From Aphrocallistes beatrix (lineage: Eukaryota; Porifera; Hexactinellida; Sceptrulophora; Aphrocallistidae): 64,000 nucleotides of DNA. Positions 46,583-57,451 of this stretch are shown one piece after another. The position numbers were made by a program, and so were the translations under genes. Position 1 is the first letter of the stretch. Every line of letters begins with the position of its first letter. Below the pieces are notes generated by a model. The model searched no databases and had not been told where the DNA came from. It worked only from the letters and a program-made list of their open reading frames with translations. The stretch lies in NCBI GenBank assembly GCA_963281255.1, contig OY725496.1:2852001-2916000 (forward strand), in the 5' to 3' direction.

Positions 46583-47029
46583 GTTAGGGTTAATATGATT
46601 AGAATATAGCGTTATACTAATCAAATGCAAAACTGAAGTATAATATTGGTAATAGCAAGTAGTCATTTATTATTGATCTAGTGAAAATAAACTATATTTC
46701 TTCTTTTTGAGCAAAATTGAGGCCATTAATGACAATATTAGGAGCAAATACGATTGATTAACCCACTCCTGTAAGACATAGCTTCTATCTATGTAGTTGT
46801 ACCGCCTGGAATGCCTGCTGGTGAGTCTCTTACATATCTGTGGTGAAATCTTTGTTTTAACTTTGAATTCTATTATGAAATTCAATGTTTTATGTATGCA
46901 ATCTATAATTATTCTACACTAGTCAATATCAAAGGAAGTGCTATCAAAGAGCATAAGTTGTATCTCATGAATTCATAATATTATATTGAACAAAACATAT
47001 AGACGACAAGTGTCTTTATATATTGTAAC

Positions 47030-47650
47030 ATGAAAACCTCTCTAAAACAAAGTATAAACACTGGATATGAGAAGTACAATAAATTGAACTCTATCGACGT
47101 TAAAATTTCTGCGTCATTTGGTGTTACGAAAATAATTGGTGTCATTAATGGTTATGGTAAGTCGGCGTCCTCCCGTGTATATAAATTGCTGCTGAGTGCT
47201 TGCATTAACAATACCAAACCAAAATGGACAAATCCCGCAAGCAAATTGGACCAGAGAAGAAGAGTGAGTCTCATTAATGAAATTGAGTCAGCAGGTGAGA
47301 TTTTGAGAGGGTCAGGAAATTCTGCTGACAAAAACAAAAGGAGGAAACAAATCTGGAGAGACTTTACAGCCAAACTCAACTCAGTGCATGGCATGGCAGA
47401 GCTGTAGAGGATATCAGGAAAAAAGTATCCAGAAATTGAAATCCCGACAACGTATAAGGCATCAAAGAAAAGTCGGGAGAGAAGGCGAACTGTTGATGAG
47501 CAAGATGATTCGATCGAGCTCTTGAAGGCTGCAGACTTACTTCCATTACAGCAGGAAGTTTTGTTCCGACAGATGGCTGTATTCTCAGCTGCAGTTAATA
47601 GAAGAACAGAGGGACTATTATCGATTGAAACGCTGGGAAAATCATTGTAA
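47030..47650 (+). pseudogene. Myb/SANT-like accessory protein of the Harbinger-like element
   Basis: Open from ATG 47030 with one in-frame stop at 47405-47407; the same frame continues to 47650. A basic, tryptophan-bearing helical stretch (KRRKQIWRDFTAKLNSV) is followed by a basic patch (KASKKSRERRR), an acidic turn and a C-terminal helix (QQEVLFRQMAVFSAAVNRR). Harbinger elements encode a second protein of this layout that binds DNA and helps the transposase enter the nucleus. The family assignment is inferred from context and layout. Confidence 0.5.
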
Positions 47651-48143
47651 ATAGGAAAATAGGATCAAAGTGATTATTATCAGTCATGTGAATCAATATA
47701 TAAAGCCTGTCTCTATAATTGTGCATATTAGAATGAGTCTTTGATTATATGATCAAAGAATGTATGTTTGTTTATTCATACAAATCCAAGAAGAATTTGA
47801 CACGAATATAGCATGTGATACATGTTGCGATGTTACACACAATAAGATAAATGTTTTAAAAATATTTTATTTGAAGCCTAATATCAATCAAGATAGATTC
47901 AATGTTCGACAGAAGTAAGTTTGAACAACATTTATGGAGTAATTAGTGAAAATCGAATCAATTACAATACTTAAGACACCTCCCTAGGTTGCTTAAAGTT
48001 CGGTCTTAAGTTCGGTCTTAAGACCGAACTTAAATCTTAGTGAATACCAATCTTAGTGAATACGACTTAAGATCGAACTTAAGACTTAAGCACTAAGATC
48101 GATCTTAAGATCGATCTTAAGTTCTTAGTGAATACGGCCGCAG

Positions 48144-48573
48144 GTTTTTCTTCAATGTACTATATCCTTGTCCCAAAAATGTCTCACACAGATGAAGACT
48201 CTCGCCAGTTTCCATGCATAATCGCTATGGAGAAACCTTGCCATTCAGCTTGCATTTCCTTGGATCAAGATTCGACATTTCAAACACAGGAACGTAATCA
48301 GTGCCGTCGTAATTGGAGCAGAAGTTGGCTACACTACACCTATTTGGGATACTGCTGAGAAAAATGTACGTGTGGATGAATAAATTAGGAAGAAAATGTA
48401 TGAAATCTTGTAAACAATATAAACAAACAACGATACTTATCCTATAATATACACTGCATTTTATCGTAGTTAAATTGATTTCAAATATTATGGTTTGTTT
48501 ACAAAATAGACTTGAAGTAATCCGTGGTGAGGTAAAATTCGTACCTCGAATAGGCTAGAGTTACGTAGGCTGT
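48144..48573. other. Right flank of the Harbinger-like element inside the larger element
   Basis: Probably decayed gypsy sequence. I could not align any domain. The right terminal repeat of 44192-48574 occupies the last 75 bases. Confidence 0.35.
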
Positions 48574-48579
48574 GATATA

Positions 48580-49107
48580 TCCATACTATTAAAACTCGAT
48601 TAATGTATATTTATTTATTTACAAGCGCGCTTTGCTTGCTTGCGCTGCGCAGCTGACGGACACTTTGTGTCCGCCAGAGGCTCCCTTCGGTCGACTGGGG
48701 TCACATTGATTAATTATAAGGGAGATAACATCCCTAAATACGACTGTCCTACTGTTATAATCGATATCGCACGAAAAATCACAAAATTTTGATGAGTAAT
48801 GTTGACGTCATAACAGTGATGTGTCATCATTTTTGGATGATAGTTGGATGATATGTGAGGTATATTAATATACACATTCTATTGAAATTTTAGCCTTCTA
48901 TCACCTAAAATGGCTGAGTTATAGTCGAAAAACTGAAATTTCTAATTTTTAAAAAGGTGATAATGACGTCATAATTCCATGATGAGTCGACATTTTCGTC
49001 TGAACTCAGAACTTAGTGGAGCCATAGCCAAAAGACTCCCACATGCCAAAAATCAGCTTTCTCCACCCAGCAGTTTCTTCAATCAATTCGTTACAGAGAT
49101 ATATATA
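48580..49107 (-). mobile_element. Helitron-like copy (with a facing 5' end fragment)
   Basis: 48580-48611 is a + strand 5' terminus. At 48622 the tail of a - strand copy begins and runs to 49107, where a MITE follows. The hairpin GGACAC-TTT-GTGTCC is kept. TGACGTCA occurs near 48805 and 48965. Confidence 0.65.
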
Positions 49108-49516
49108 CAGTGGAACCTGTATATAGCGGCCACCCAAGGGATTGGACAAAATTGGCCGTTATACACAGGTGACCGTTATATACAGGTGATTGTCTTAATT
49201 CCCAAAAGGGATCAACGTCGTGCGATAAATATAAAGTTTTTAGATATCTATTACTTGAAGTAATTAAATGAAACTTGTTTATCGTTCGTAACAGGTCCTG
49301 CAATAAACACATAAAAAGGTGAAAAAGGGGATGGCCTTTATAGACAAGTAGTGGTCGTTATACGCAGTTTAGGGTCAGTATGGACTACAAACGGGTGGCC
49401 GCGTTGAGCAGGTGACCGCTATACACAGTTATGGAATTTTGGACGGGACTATTTATTGGTGATCGCTATAGACAGGTGACCGTCATATAGAGTGGCCGTT
49501 ATAGCAGGTTCGACTG
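49108..49516. mobile_element. MITE, GGCCGTTATA family, copy 3
   Basis: 409 bp, TA flanks, ends CAGTGGAACCTGTATATAGC and CAGGTTCGACTG. The cleanest copy of the family. Confidence 0.75.
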
Positions 49517-49540
49517 TATATACTATATACACACCAGGGT

Positions 49541-49763
49541 AATATACAGTCTTCCAGAGATACGCTCCTAATCTAAAATTTCTAAATTTTCATACGCCTA
49601 AATCGGTAAATAACATTATAATATTGGCTAAATTGGGTATTTTTCTGAATTTTTACGCTCCTAAACACTTTGCGGCTTAAAATCATACGCCTAAAGGAGC
49701 GTCTCGCGCTCCTAGATAATCCCTTGATACACATACACATTAATTGACTTTTAATAGTAAGGA
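49541..49763 (-). mobile_element. Second Helitron-like variant, copy 2
   Basis: Inverse of 10845-11030 with the AGGAGCGYGAGACGCTCCT-type hairpin, next to a decayed TCCTTACTATTAAAA terminus at 49763. Confidence 0.5.
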
Positions 49764-49771
49764 TATATATA

Positions 49772-50246
49772 CACTGCCTGAACAAAAGTATTCGTACACC
49801 TCATAATTCCCCATACAAATAGTTATAATGCTGATTTATTTAGCGAGTCAAGGTATTTAATTAGTAAGAGATACGCTTAATTTAACTTCAAATTCGAATT
49901 CTCCATCTTCGAATTACTCACTTTAATCTTTCAACTTGTTTACACTCCCACAAGGTTAAAAATGTTCAAACTGTGCCACCTCATACCACCAATGCCATCA
50001 TATACAATGGTGATCACTCGCGACATGTGGCATAGGAAAGCAAATGCTGAAAATACTTAATCTTGAAGAAGAGTAATTTAGTTGAAAACTTATAAAGTGG
50101 GTAATTCGAAAGTGGAGAATTCGGATTTGAAGTCAAATTAAGTGTATCTCTCACAAATTAAATATTCTTGAAACGCTAAAAAATCAGTATTATAACTATT
50201 TGTATGGGGAATTATGGGGTGTACGAATACTTTTGTTCAGGTAGTG
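49772..50246. mobile_element. Tc1-like MITE, copy 3
   Basis: Ends CACTGCCTGAACAAAAGTAT and inverse, TA on both sides, 475 bp. Related to 11043-11910. Confidence 0.7.
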
Positions 50247-50252
50247 TATATA

Positions 50253-50455
50253 TATGTAACGAATTGATTGAAGAAACTGCCTGGCCCAGAAAGCTGATTT
50301 TTGGCATGTGGGAGTCTTTTGGCTATGGCTCCAGTAAGTTCTGAGTTCAGACCAAAATGTCCACTCATTATGGAATTATGACGTCATTGTCACCTTTTTT
50401 GAATTAGAAATTTCAGTTTTTCGACTTTAACTCATCCGTTTTAAGTGATAGAAGC
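50253..50455 (+). mobile_element. Helitron-like 5' part, cut by a hAT element
   Basis: Follows the family from TGTAACGAATTGATTGAAG to GTGATAGAAG, where the hAT end CAGAGCTGCAAATGGG begins. The remaining 3' part is not found behind the hAT relic. Confidence 0.6.
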
Positions 50456-51841
50456 AGAGCTGCAAATGGGTCACATAAAGTGGCCCATAACCCATGTGAC
50501 CCATCGAAGTAGTGATCCATGACCCATTGACCCATGGTTCATGACCCATTCATGATTATCTGACCCATTATGATTCCATTATTCGGAGCAAGTAAATGTA
50601 AGTACGTATTTAGTCTAACACAATCAGTAAATCAAGTTGTTTTTATAACCTTCTAACACAACAGACACAGCTTCAATAGTCTCTGGTAACATTGCATATA
50701 TCCCGAGCATTAAAGGCACTAAAGTGTCTCTCGCTTTCTGATGAGGATCTCTGAATCGACAATAGTATCTTGGCAACTATTGATAATAATGGGAACCGAA
50801 GTTTATTCTTCTTCCACCAATCAAGTAGATTAAAATTTTCCCGTTTCGGAACCGTTTCTTGAAAATATATTTGTAATTCTCAAGTTGTAAATCAATGTTT
50901 GTAATTTGATTTGTTGTTGGCATCGTGGTGTCATCGATTTGAAACCAACTGAATAGATCATATTTGGCCTTCTTTTGAGGTTGCATATAAGGCTAGATTG
51001 ATCAAACTCAAGGTTGGTGCTGGCAACATCCTCATCTACTGTTGCGATATTAACACTTTCATTAGTTAGAGCCACCTCTTTTGCTAGAATAAGAAGATAT
51101 TCCTTGATCTGTCTGAAGAAACCCTCCCGATCAACTTTTGATCTTACGAACGTAAACGACCTCAACGACGGGTCAAGAAACGTAGCACTGAGATGAAGCA
51201 TTCCAATACTGTTCCACAACTTCTCTGTCAATACTGGAAAAAATTCTGCCTTTAGAACTGCTGTATTTCAGAATCTTTTTCTTTTATTTGCCAAAGCTCG
51301 TACAGAGTATAGTATACTGGGACGACATTTTGAAGGGTCCGCTTTTTGGCATATTCTAGCAAGTCAAATAAATCAGAAAAAACAGATAGAAACTCAACAA
51401 CTTCACATAACAAATCGATATCGAAATGATACATTAAATTCTCTCGCTTTCGCTTTCGAAGTTCTATGACTATAGTCTCCCTACTCGCGAGAATAGAAAA
51501 AAACACAATGTAAACTCCTCCATGGGCATGTATCACCTCCGTTTTTTAGTGTTGTAGGAAGTTCTGATTGAATTCCATACGCTTGATTAATTAACAAATT
51601 TTACCAAAGTATGAGCAGACTGATCAAGTAGTTTCAGCTCAGGATTTGAGTCCATAGCATTCTTCCATGCAATGTCAATTACGGTCTTTATACGATGACA
51701 TGCACGATCAATATGTGTTTTAGCAAAGGTAGCGCATATGATATTTGATCCTTTATCAGTGGTACATGGCGTATCCAAAAGAGATAAATTTAGTTCAGCC
51801 AGATTTTCAAAATTTTTAAACTTAAGGTGGTCAAATATCAT
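50456..51841 (-). pseudogene. hAT transposase relic (ZBED-like)
   Basis: CAGAGCTGCAAATGGGTCAC at 50456 is the element end, followed by repeats of GACCCAT. On the - strand: CTTDKGSNIICATF and CHRIKTVIDIAWK (51841-51587, catalytic region), a helical insert (51536-51252), LSATFLDPSLRSF (51231 onwards) and the C-terminal dimerisation motif WWKKNKLRFPLLS and SSSESERHFSA (about 50810-50700). Frames are broken between these parts. The other element end was not found. Confidence 0.75.
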
Positions 51842-52070
51842 TGTACATCAATTCTTATCAAATCTCATACGGGATTTGAATTTCCTTCCTGTAACCTGAT
51901 TACCACTTTGTGCTTCGCGCCAATTCATCACAAGCGTTTGCGAGTATATTTAGGTTTTAGTCAACATAGTGATAATGATACAATGTAAAAAAGTGGGGGG
52001 CAGCGCCCCCCCGCGCCCCCCCCCCAAAACACCACTGATTAAAACTCGATTAATGTTTTGTATGTGTGTA
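51842..52070. other. Short GC-rich patch and Helitron 5' scrap
   Basis: A G/C homopolymer patch at 51990-52025 is unlike the surroundings. 52034-52056 matches the Helitron-like 5' end (TTAAAACTCGATTAATG). Confidence 0.4.
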
Positions 52071-52243
52071 CAGTCGTGTTCGCTTAATAGCAAGTCGATT
52101 TTAGCTCGAAATTTGGTTGCTAATAAGCGAACTTGCTAATAGAGAAACGAAATTAACATAATAAGCACGCTTGGGACCTGAAAATAACTTGCTAATAGAC
52201 GAATATTGCTATTAGAGCAATTGCTAATAAGCAAACATCACTG
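52071..52243. mobile_element. MITE, CAGTCGTGTTCGCTTAAT family
   Basis: 173 bp with TA on both sides, ends CAGTCGTGTTCGCTTAATAG and TTAGCAAACATCACTG-like (imperfect). The interior repeats TTGCTAATA units. Confidence 0.6.
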
Positions 52244-52257
52244 TATATATATATATA

Positions 52258-52727
52258 TATATATCTGTGACGAATTGATTGAAGAAACTGCCTGTCACAG
52301 AAAGCTGATTTTTGGCATGTGGGAGTCTTTTGGCTATGGCTCCAGTATTCTGAGCTCAGACCAAAATGTCGACTCATCATGGAATTATGACGCCATTGTC
52401 ACCTTTTTAGAATTAGAAATTTCAATTTTTGACCATAACTGAAATTTTAATTGAAAATATATATTAATATAGCTCACATATGATGCAACTATCATCAAAA
52501 ATTATGACTCATCACTATGTTATGACGTCATCATTACGCCTCAAAATTGTAAAAATTGACAAATTTGGTGATTTTTGTGCGATATCGATTATAACAGTAG
52601 GACAGACGTATTTAGAGCTGTTATCTCAATTATAATTAATTAATGTAACCCCTGGCGCAAAAGGGCTCCTCCGGCGGTTAAAAACTGTCCGCATGCCGCA
52701 GCAGCGCAAGTAAGCGAAGCGCGCTTG
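52258..52727 (+). mobile_element. Helitron-like copy
   Basis: From ATATCTGTGACGAATTG to the tail GAAGCGCGCTTG at 52727. TGACGTCA occurs near 52524 and the AP-1-like TGACTCA near 52504. The hairpin is decayed. Confidence 0.65.
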
Positions 52728-52734
52728 TTTCGGC

Positions 52735-53185
52735 GCGGCTGGCAGACACTTTGTGTCTGCCTGAGGCAACCTTTCGGGGCCTAAGTTCACATTGATTATT
52801 ATATGGTGGATCTCTAAATACATCTATCTTACTGTTATAATCGATGTCTTTGAAAAATCACAAAATTTGTCAATTTGTCAATTTTTGATCCGTATAATGA
52901 CGTTATAACACAGTGATGAGTCATCATTTTTGATGAGAGTTGTATCATATGTGAAATATCTTATTATACACATTTTTTAAAATTTCAGCCTTCTACTAAA
53001 ATGGCTGAGTTAAAGTAGAAAAACTGAAATTTCTAATTCTAAAAAAGGTGACAATGACGTCATAATTCCATGAGTCGACATTTCGTCTGAGGTCAGAACT
53101 TAGTGGAGACATAGCTTAAAGACTCCCACATGCCAAAAATCAGCTTTCTGTGCCAGGTAGTTTCTTCAATCAATTCGTTACAGAT
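52735..53185 (-). mobile_element. Helitron-like copy, facing the previous one
   Basis: The hairpin CAGACAC-TTT-GTGTCTG is kept; the extreme tail is lost. It lies tail to tail with 52258-52727 only a few bases apart. It ends at a Tc1-like MITE. Confidence 0.6.
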
Positions 53186-53188
53186 ATA

Positions 53189-53665
53189 CAGTACCCGGAC
53201 AAAAGTATTCGATCACCACAGAAACCGCCATATAAATAGTATTAAAGTGGGTCTATTCATAAAGGAATATGTACTCAAACTGTAAGGAATACTCTATTTT
53301 TTTATTTCAAATTCATAAACTACACATTCTAATTATTCATAATTGATAGCCTCAGCTTAATTACTAACTTCCAAGTTAATAAATATCAACATTTGATACT
53401 TGATGCTACTTGTCCCAAGTCACAGCCATTATATATGATGGCGTTTAGTACACAAAGTGGCATAGGTTGATAATTTTCTACATAAGAATAGGTAATTGAG
53501 TTGAAACTCTCAATTATGAGTAATTAGAATGTGTAGCCTACGAATTTAAACTAAAAAAAGAGTATTTTCTACTGTTTAGGGACATATTCCTTTTTAAATG
53601 GATCTAATTCAATACTATTTGTATGGAAGTTTTCGTGGTGGTCGAATACTTTTGTCCGGGTAGTG
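53189..53665. mobile_element. Tc1-like MITE, copy 4
   Basis: Ends CAGTACCCGGACAAAAGTAT and inverse, TA on both sides, 477 bp, palindromic. The best preserved member of the family. Confidence 0.75.
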
Positions 53666-53678
53666 TATATAGTATATA

Positions 53679-53866
53679 CAGGCGACTCCGCTTAATAGGA
53701 TCACATCGGTCAGAGGACATTTTGGTTCGATTAAGCGGAGCACCCTATTAACCGAAAGTATTTTGTATTAGCTTCTATTTGTGATAGCTATTCTGGTCCT
53801 GCCAAAAGTGGCCCGATTAAGCGGTTGACCCGATTAAACAGTGACCCTATTAAGCGGAGTCGACTG
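53679..53866. mobile_element. MITE, CGACTCCGCTTAAT family
   Basis: Ends CAGGCGACTCCGCTTAATAG and AAGCGGAGTCGACTG, TA on both sides, 188 bp. Confidence 0.7.
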
Positions 53867-53873
53867 TATATAT

Positions 53874-53945
53874 CTGCAACGAATTGATTGAAGAAATTAC
53901 CATGCACAGAAGGCTGAGTTTTGGTATGTGGGAGTCTTTTGGCAA
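53874..53945 (+). mobile_element. Helitron-like 5' scrap
   Basis: Matches the AACGAATTGATTGAAGAAA to TGTGGGAGTCTTTTGG part of the family. It ends about 240 bp before exon 3. Confidence 0.5.
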
Positions 53946-54188
53946 CATGTCAATTTTCCTACAATTTGCCGGTTTTTCAACCAATCCGAATAAATGAACC
54001 GGAATTCATTTTATACAAAGTATAGAATGTAAAAACATAAGGTGATTGTTAATTTTGCTTTAGGTTTATGTAGGAATCATTTCTATTTTAAATAATTTTC
54101 TCTTTTCACGTTTACCTTGCAAAATATAAATGGAATTGTTTTTATGGTAGTGCGGAGTTTGTGATTTGAACTGTACTTTCGTATCTAG

Positions 54189-54585
54189 AGCTAATTTTAT
54201 TGGATCTGTATCTGCGAGAAAGAGTGCCGGGCGAGAGGTTGCAAAAGAAGCAATGGGTCGTATCCTCTCAGAACGAAGAAGAATGCAAGTAACAACTGTA
54301 CAGCCTGTATTAGTTGAAGTAACAGGATCTGGTGTTACAACTCATGTAATAGATCCTAAACAAGCTCAAATCCCACCAATTCATTTCTCAATCCATCGAG
54401 TGACCTATAGTGCAGTTCAAGGCACAAAGAGCTTAGCATACATAGTACGAGATCTACTGCACGAGAAATTCACTTGTTATGTTTATGAAACTGAGGAATC
54501 GGTAGACCTAATATTGGATATATTCCAAAAAGCATTTGATTTTTATAAGCGATCAATCGCTGCAGAGACAAGAGGCAAGTCTTGA
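54189..54585 (+). CDS. JIP1-like JNK scaffold, exon 3 (PTB domain, stop)
   Basis: Last exon, acceptor tatctag before 54189, stop TGA at 54583-54585. It completes Arg228 and encodes residues 229-359. Codons from exons 2 and 3 join as ETF-R-ANFIGSV, the start of a PTB domain. The usual PTB elements follow: helix EVAKEAMGRILSERRR, strands VLVEVTGSGVTTHVID, IHFSIHRVTYSAV, SLAYIVRD and FTCYVYETEE, and the C-terminal helix VDLILDIFQKAFDFYKRS. JIP1 ends in SH3 then PTB with a short linker, as here. The PTB is divergent, so JIP1 against JIP2 cannot be told apart. An earlier acceptor at 54150 is also in frame but gives a longer unmatched insert. Confidence 0.8.
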
Positions 54586-54752
54586 TATTTGGTGCGGCAA
54601 ACCGGGACTTGAATATTTTAGTTTTAAATTTATTTATAGATTATTGTTATGCTGTATATAATTGTTGTGATTACTTATTTTCGTTTTGATTCAAAAAATT
54701 TTTAACTAGTTCCACAATTTCTAGCCGGTAATGCAAATACATAATATATATA
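54586..54752 (+). other. Probable 3' UTR of the JIP-like gene
   Basis: AT-rich sequence after the stop. No canonical AATAAA is visible before the MITE at 54753, so the cleavage site is unknown. Confidence 0.4.
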
Positions 54753-55017
54753 CAGTACACCCTCGCTAATCCGAACAATTGACTCTTACAATCCGAACAA
54801 CGAAAATATTATCTTATTTGTCTCTATGCTTTGAATCATTGTTTATAATCTTATATCTATCAATATGATTGAGAATCCTCGTTAAAAAAACAATCATAAC
54901 ATAATAATATCCTTAATATTCTAACAATACACATTTATTATTGTTTGTTAGTTCACTAATCCGAACGATTTTTTCGATCATTGGCACAGAGCTGTTCGGA
55001 TTAGCGAGGGTGTACTG
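54753..55017. mobile_element. MITE, CACCCTCGCTAATCCGAAC family, copy 2
   Basis: 265 bp, TA on both sides, ends CAGTACACCCTCGCTAATCC and inverse. It starts 168 bp after the JIP-like stop codon and may lie within the 3' UTR. Confidence 0.75.
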
Positions 55018-55358
55018 TATATAGATAGATAGTATAGGCAGGTACACGCTAAGAGAAAACTTATCCATTTTTTGGTCTAACCATAGCCTACTCTAATAAT
55101 GTCTCACAGTAGGCTGAAAATTATGGACTAGGGATGAAGTAGTAACCGAATGGATCAATACACGATTAGCCTAAAATCGTTAACCATGCAGAATAGGCAT
55201 TAAGAATGTATTACCAGCATATATAAACATGGTATCAAAGTACATACATCCGTTGGGAAAATTTCGATTAGTCATCATATCATTGGGAAACAGGTCATTC
55301 TAAGGACAATTTTATCGATTTTCTAAGTTGTTTTAACCCTATTTCTAAATGGTATTAA

Positions 55359-57266
55359 GGATACCGCCCGTGAAAATCCATAGGTTTGGCTTACAGCATA
55401 TATCAAGAATAGAGATATATAAGATGTTAAGCGTGGGCAGGTAGTGCAATTAAAAATTATTGAGACATGCCAAACAGTTTTTGGTTCGCATTTCTAGTTT
55501 TTGAGTTACAGCGTCTTCGGGTTTTTTTCGTTTTTCCCCAGCACATCTTAATGGTAAGCCCTCCTCCACTCTGTGATTTTTTGAAACACATGTTTGGATC
55601 AAATGCTTCGAAAATGTATTCATATATAGTCTATAAAATTGGCAATCGCATAGAACCAAAAGAAAGTTAAAATAACTAAAATTGTTAATTTTATAGGGGT
55701 TCGAAAAAAATTGCGAAAACACGGCGAATAAAACCAGATTTTCTTTGGAAATCAGCAATAAAATCACAAATTTATAAGATCGAAAATCGAGTGGTCCTAC
55801 GCTCATCGCCTAATGATATGGAACAACTGAAATTTTCAAACCTCTATCTCAAAGCAATTTTGAGTTAAAATTTTTGAAAGACGGTCAATTTTGGAATTTT
55901 AAAGTCCCGAGATATAGGGATTTTAAGTTTTGATGTTAAGAACGATGTAAAATGAGCTATTAACGATAAATAAAAGCATCCATGTGCATTTAATCGCAAG
56001 TATACTAATGAATTAGATGTATTCCAACAGATTTTGGTGAAAATAGCAAAATTATACTGGAAATTCACAAATTACCTTGAGGCCTCTGACTCCGAATATT
56101 TTGAACCAATTAGGGAATACAATTCATATTCCTAGCAGTACAAAGTATAATTCATTAGAATGAATAAAGAGCTTCTAAAAAGTATATTAGGAAGTTAGAG
56201 CGAGAGTTTACGACTTTTAGTTTTCAAGTAGGGATTTTCGAAAAATGCTACGTCATCACGTGATAAAAATTTAAAAACAGCATTCCTTTCCATGTAGTAA
56301 ACTTATTATTTAAGAATCAGTTATATACCGTCTTGAAAAGTATATTAGGAATTGAGAGCTAAGAATTTGGGTGTATATTTCCCGATATATGGAGGAATCT
56401 GTTTTTGGACCATAAATGAGGGGTTTTGACCGAATCTGGGACGTAAAAGGCCAGAACTTCCAAAATAATCATGAAAAGTGAACCAATATTTCAGTATCCA
56501 TTATTAGTAACAATTGCATTGGTTTTTTAGTTTAATAGCTACATTTGGGCACATATTCCATGGCTAGATTCGCCATTTTCTAATATAGTCAAAGTTCTCC
56601 ATAGAATTTATATTGCAATAAAATCGATGATAAGTCGAGAAATATTTACTTTTTGACAGAGAGATGTTTGAGGAACCTATATATTATCATATATATCCTT
56701 TCATTTAAGATTATAATAGATTATATATCTTCTATAGTTTTTATGCATTGGCATCGAGCACTTTCGGGACCATAGAGAGGTTTGATGTCCGAACTTTACC
56801 TATAATATACTATAACTTACGAACTAATGGTCGGATCTGAACAAATTTTTTTAAAAAATGTTCAGAATTCTTTTCTATACACAATAGCTAATATCACAAC
56901 GGCCATTTCCTGAGCATTTTAGAAATAAAGTCCCTCATAAAGTTATTTTGATTGGATTTTATATGCTTCTTTTTATAAATGCATCTGTCTTATAATATTA
57001 AAGTGGCCAAAACCATTTTGAGGTCCATAAATTTAAAAAAATATCAGATAAGTTAGAAATAATTGATGAATGCGGCGCAAAACCACGAAAAACTTTCCGA
57101 TTTTTAGTAAGACTAAACTTTAGGCGGTCAATTCATAAATATCAAAATAAACACCGTCCGACAAGTACGATTAGATGGTAGACTACTCAATAATCCGATG
57201 GAATTAGCAATAAAAAATTTCACCATTTTTTTAAATTTTAGGCGATGTTTTTCGAGTGCGGTATCC
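55359..57266 (-). mobile_element. TTAA-target element, family 1 copy C
   Basis: GGATACCGCCCGTGAAAATC at the left, the inverse at the right, TTAA on both sides (55355-55358 and 57267-57270). The same host stretch without insertion is at about 33050-33070 (ggtattaaggtgtga), with one TTAA. This shows a 4-bp TTAA duplication. No ORF. Confidence 0.85.
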
Positions 57267-57451
57267 TTAAGGTGTGATTTTTGTGTAGAATCAAGATTCG
57301 TACGAGTTGATTTGAAAAATTTAGAATTTTTCAATGGAATGTTGTTACATTCCTGCGTTGCTATGGTAAAGCATTGTAAAGCGCTATGGTAAAGCATCAG
57401 TTTGGGTCATTTCGTACAAACTGTAGTAACTAGATCTTGTATTATTATCTA

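Larger units (their letters stand above)
45379..48140. mobile_element. Harbinger-like element with an ORF
   Basis: Ends CCGTATTCACTAAGATCTTA and inverse (three extra bases at the right end), with CAG on both sides (45376-45378 and 48141-48143). The subterminal regions repeat AAGATCGATCTTAAG. It is 2.76 kb including the P-type MITE at 45512-46582. The target and the Myb-like ORF fit PIF/Harbinger. The DDE transposase is missing. Confidence 0.6.
44192..48574. mobile_element. Large inverted-repeat element enclosing a gypsy relic
   Basis: Ends CACAGCCTACGTAACTMTAG and inverse (about 60-75 bp, imperfect), in TA-rich flanks. Inside are a gypsy integrase relic, a Harbinger-like element (45379-48140) and a P-type MITE (45512-46582). 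The inverted, not direct, ends exclude LTRs. The class is unknown. Confidence 0.5.
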
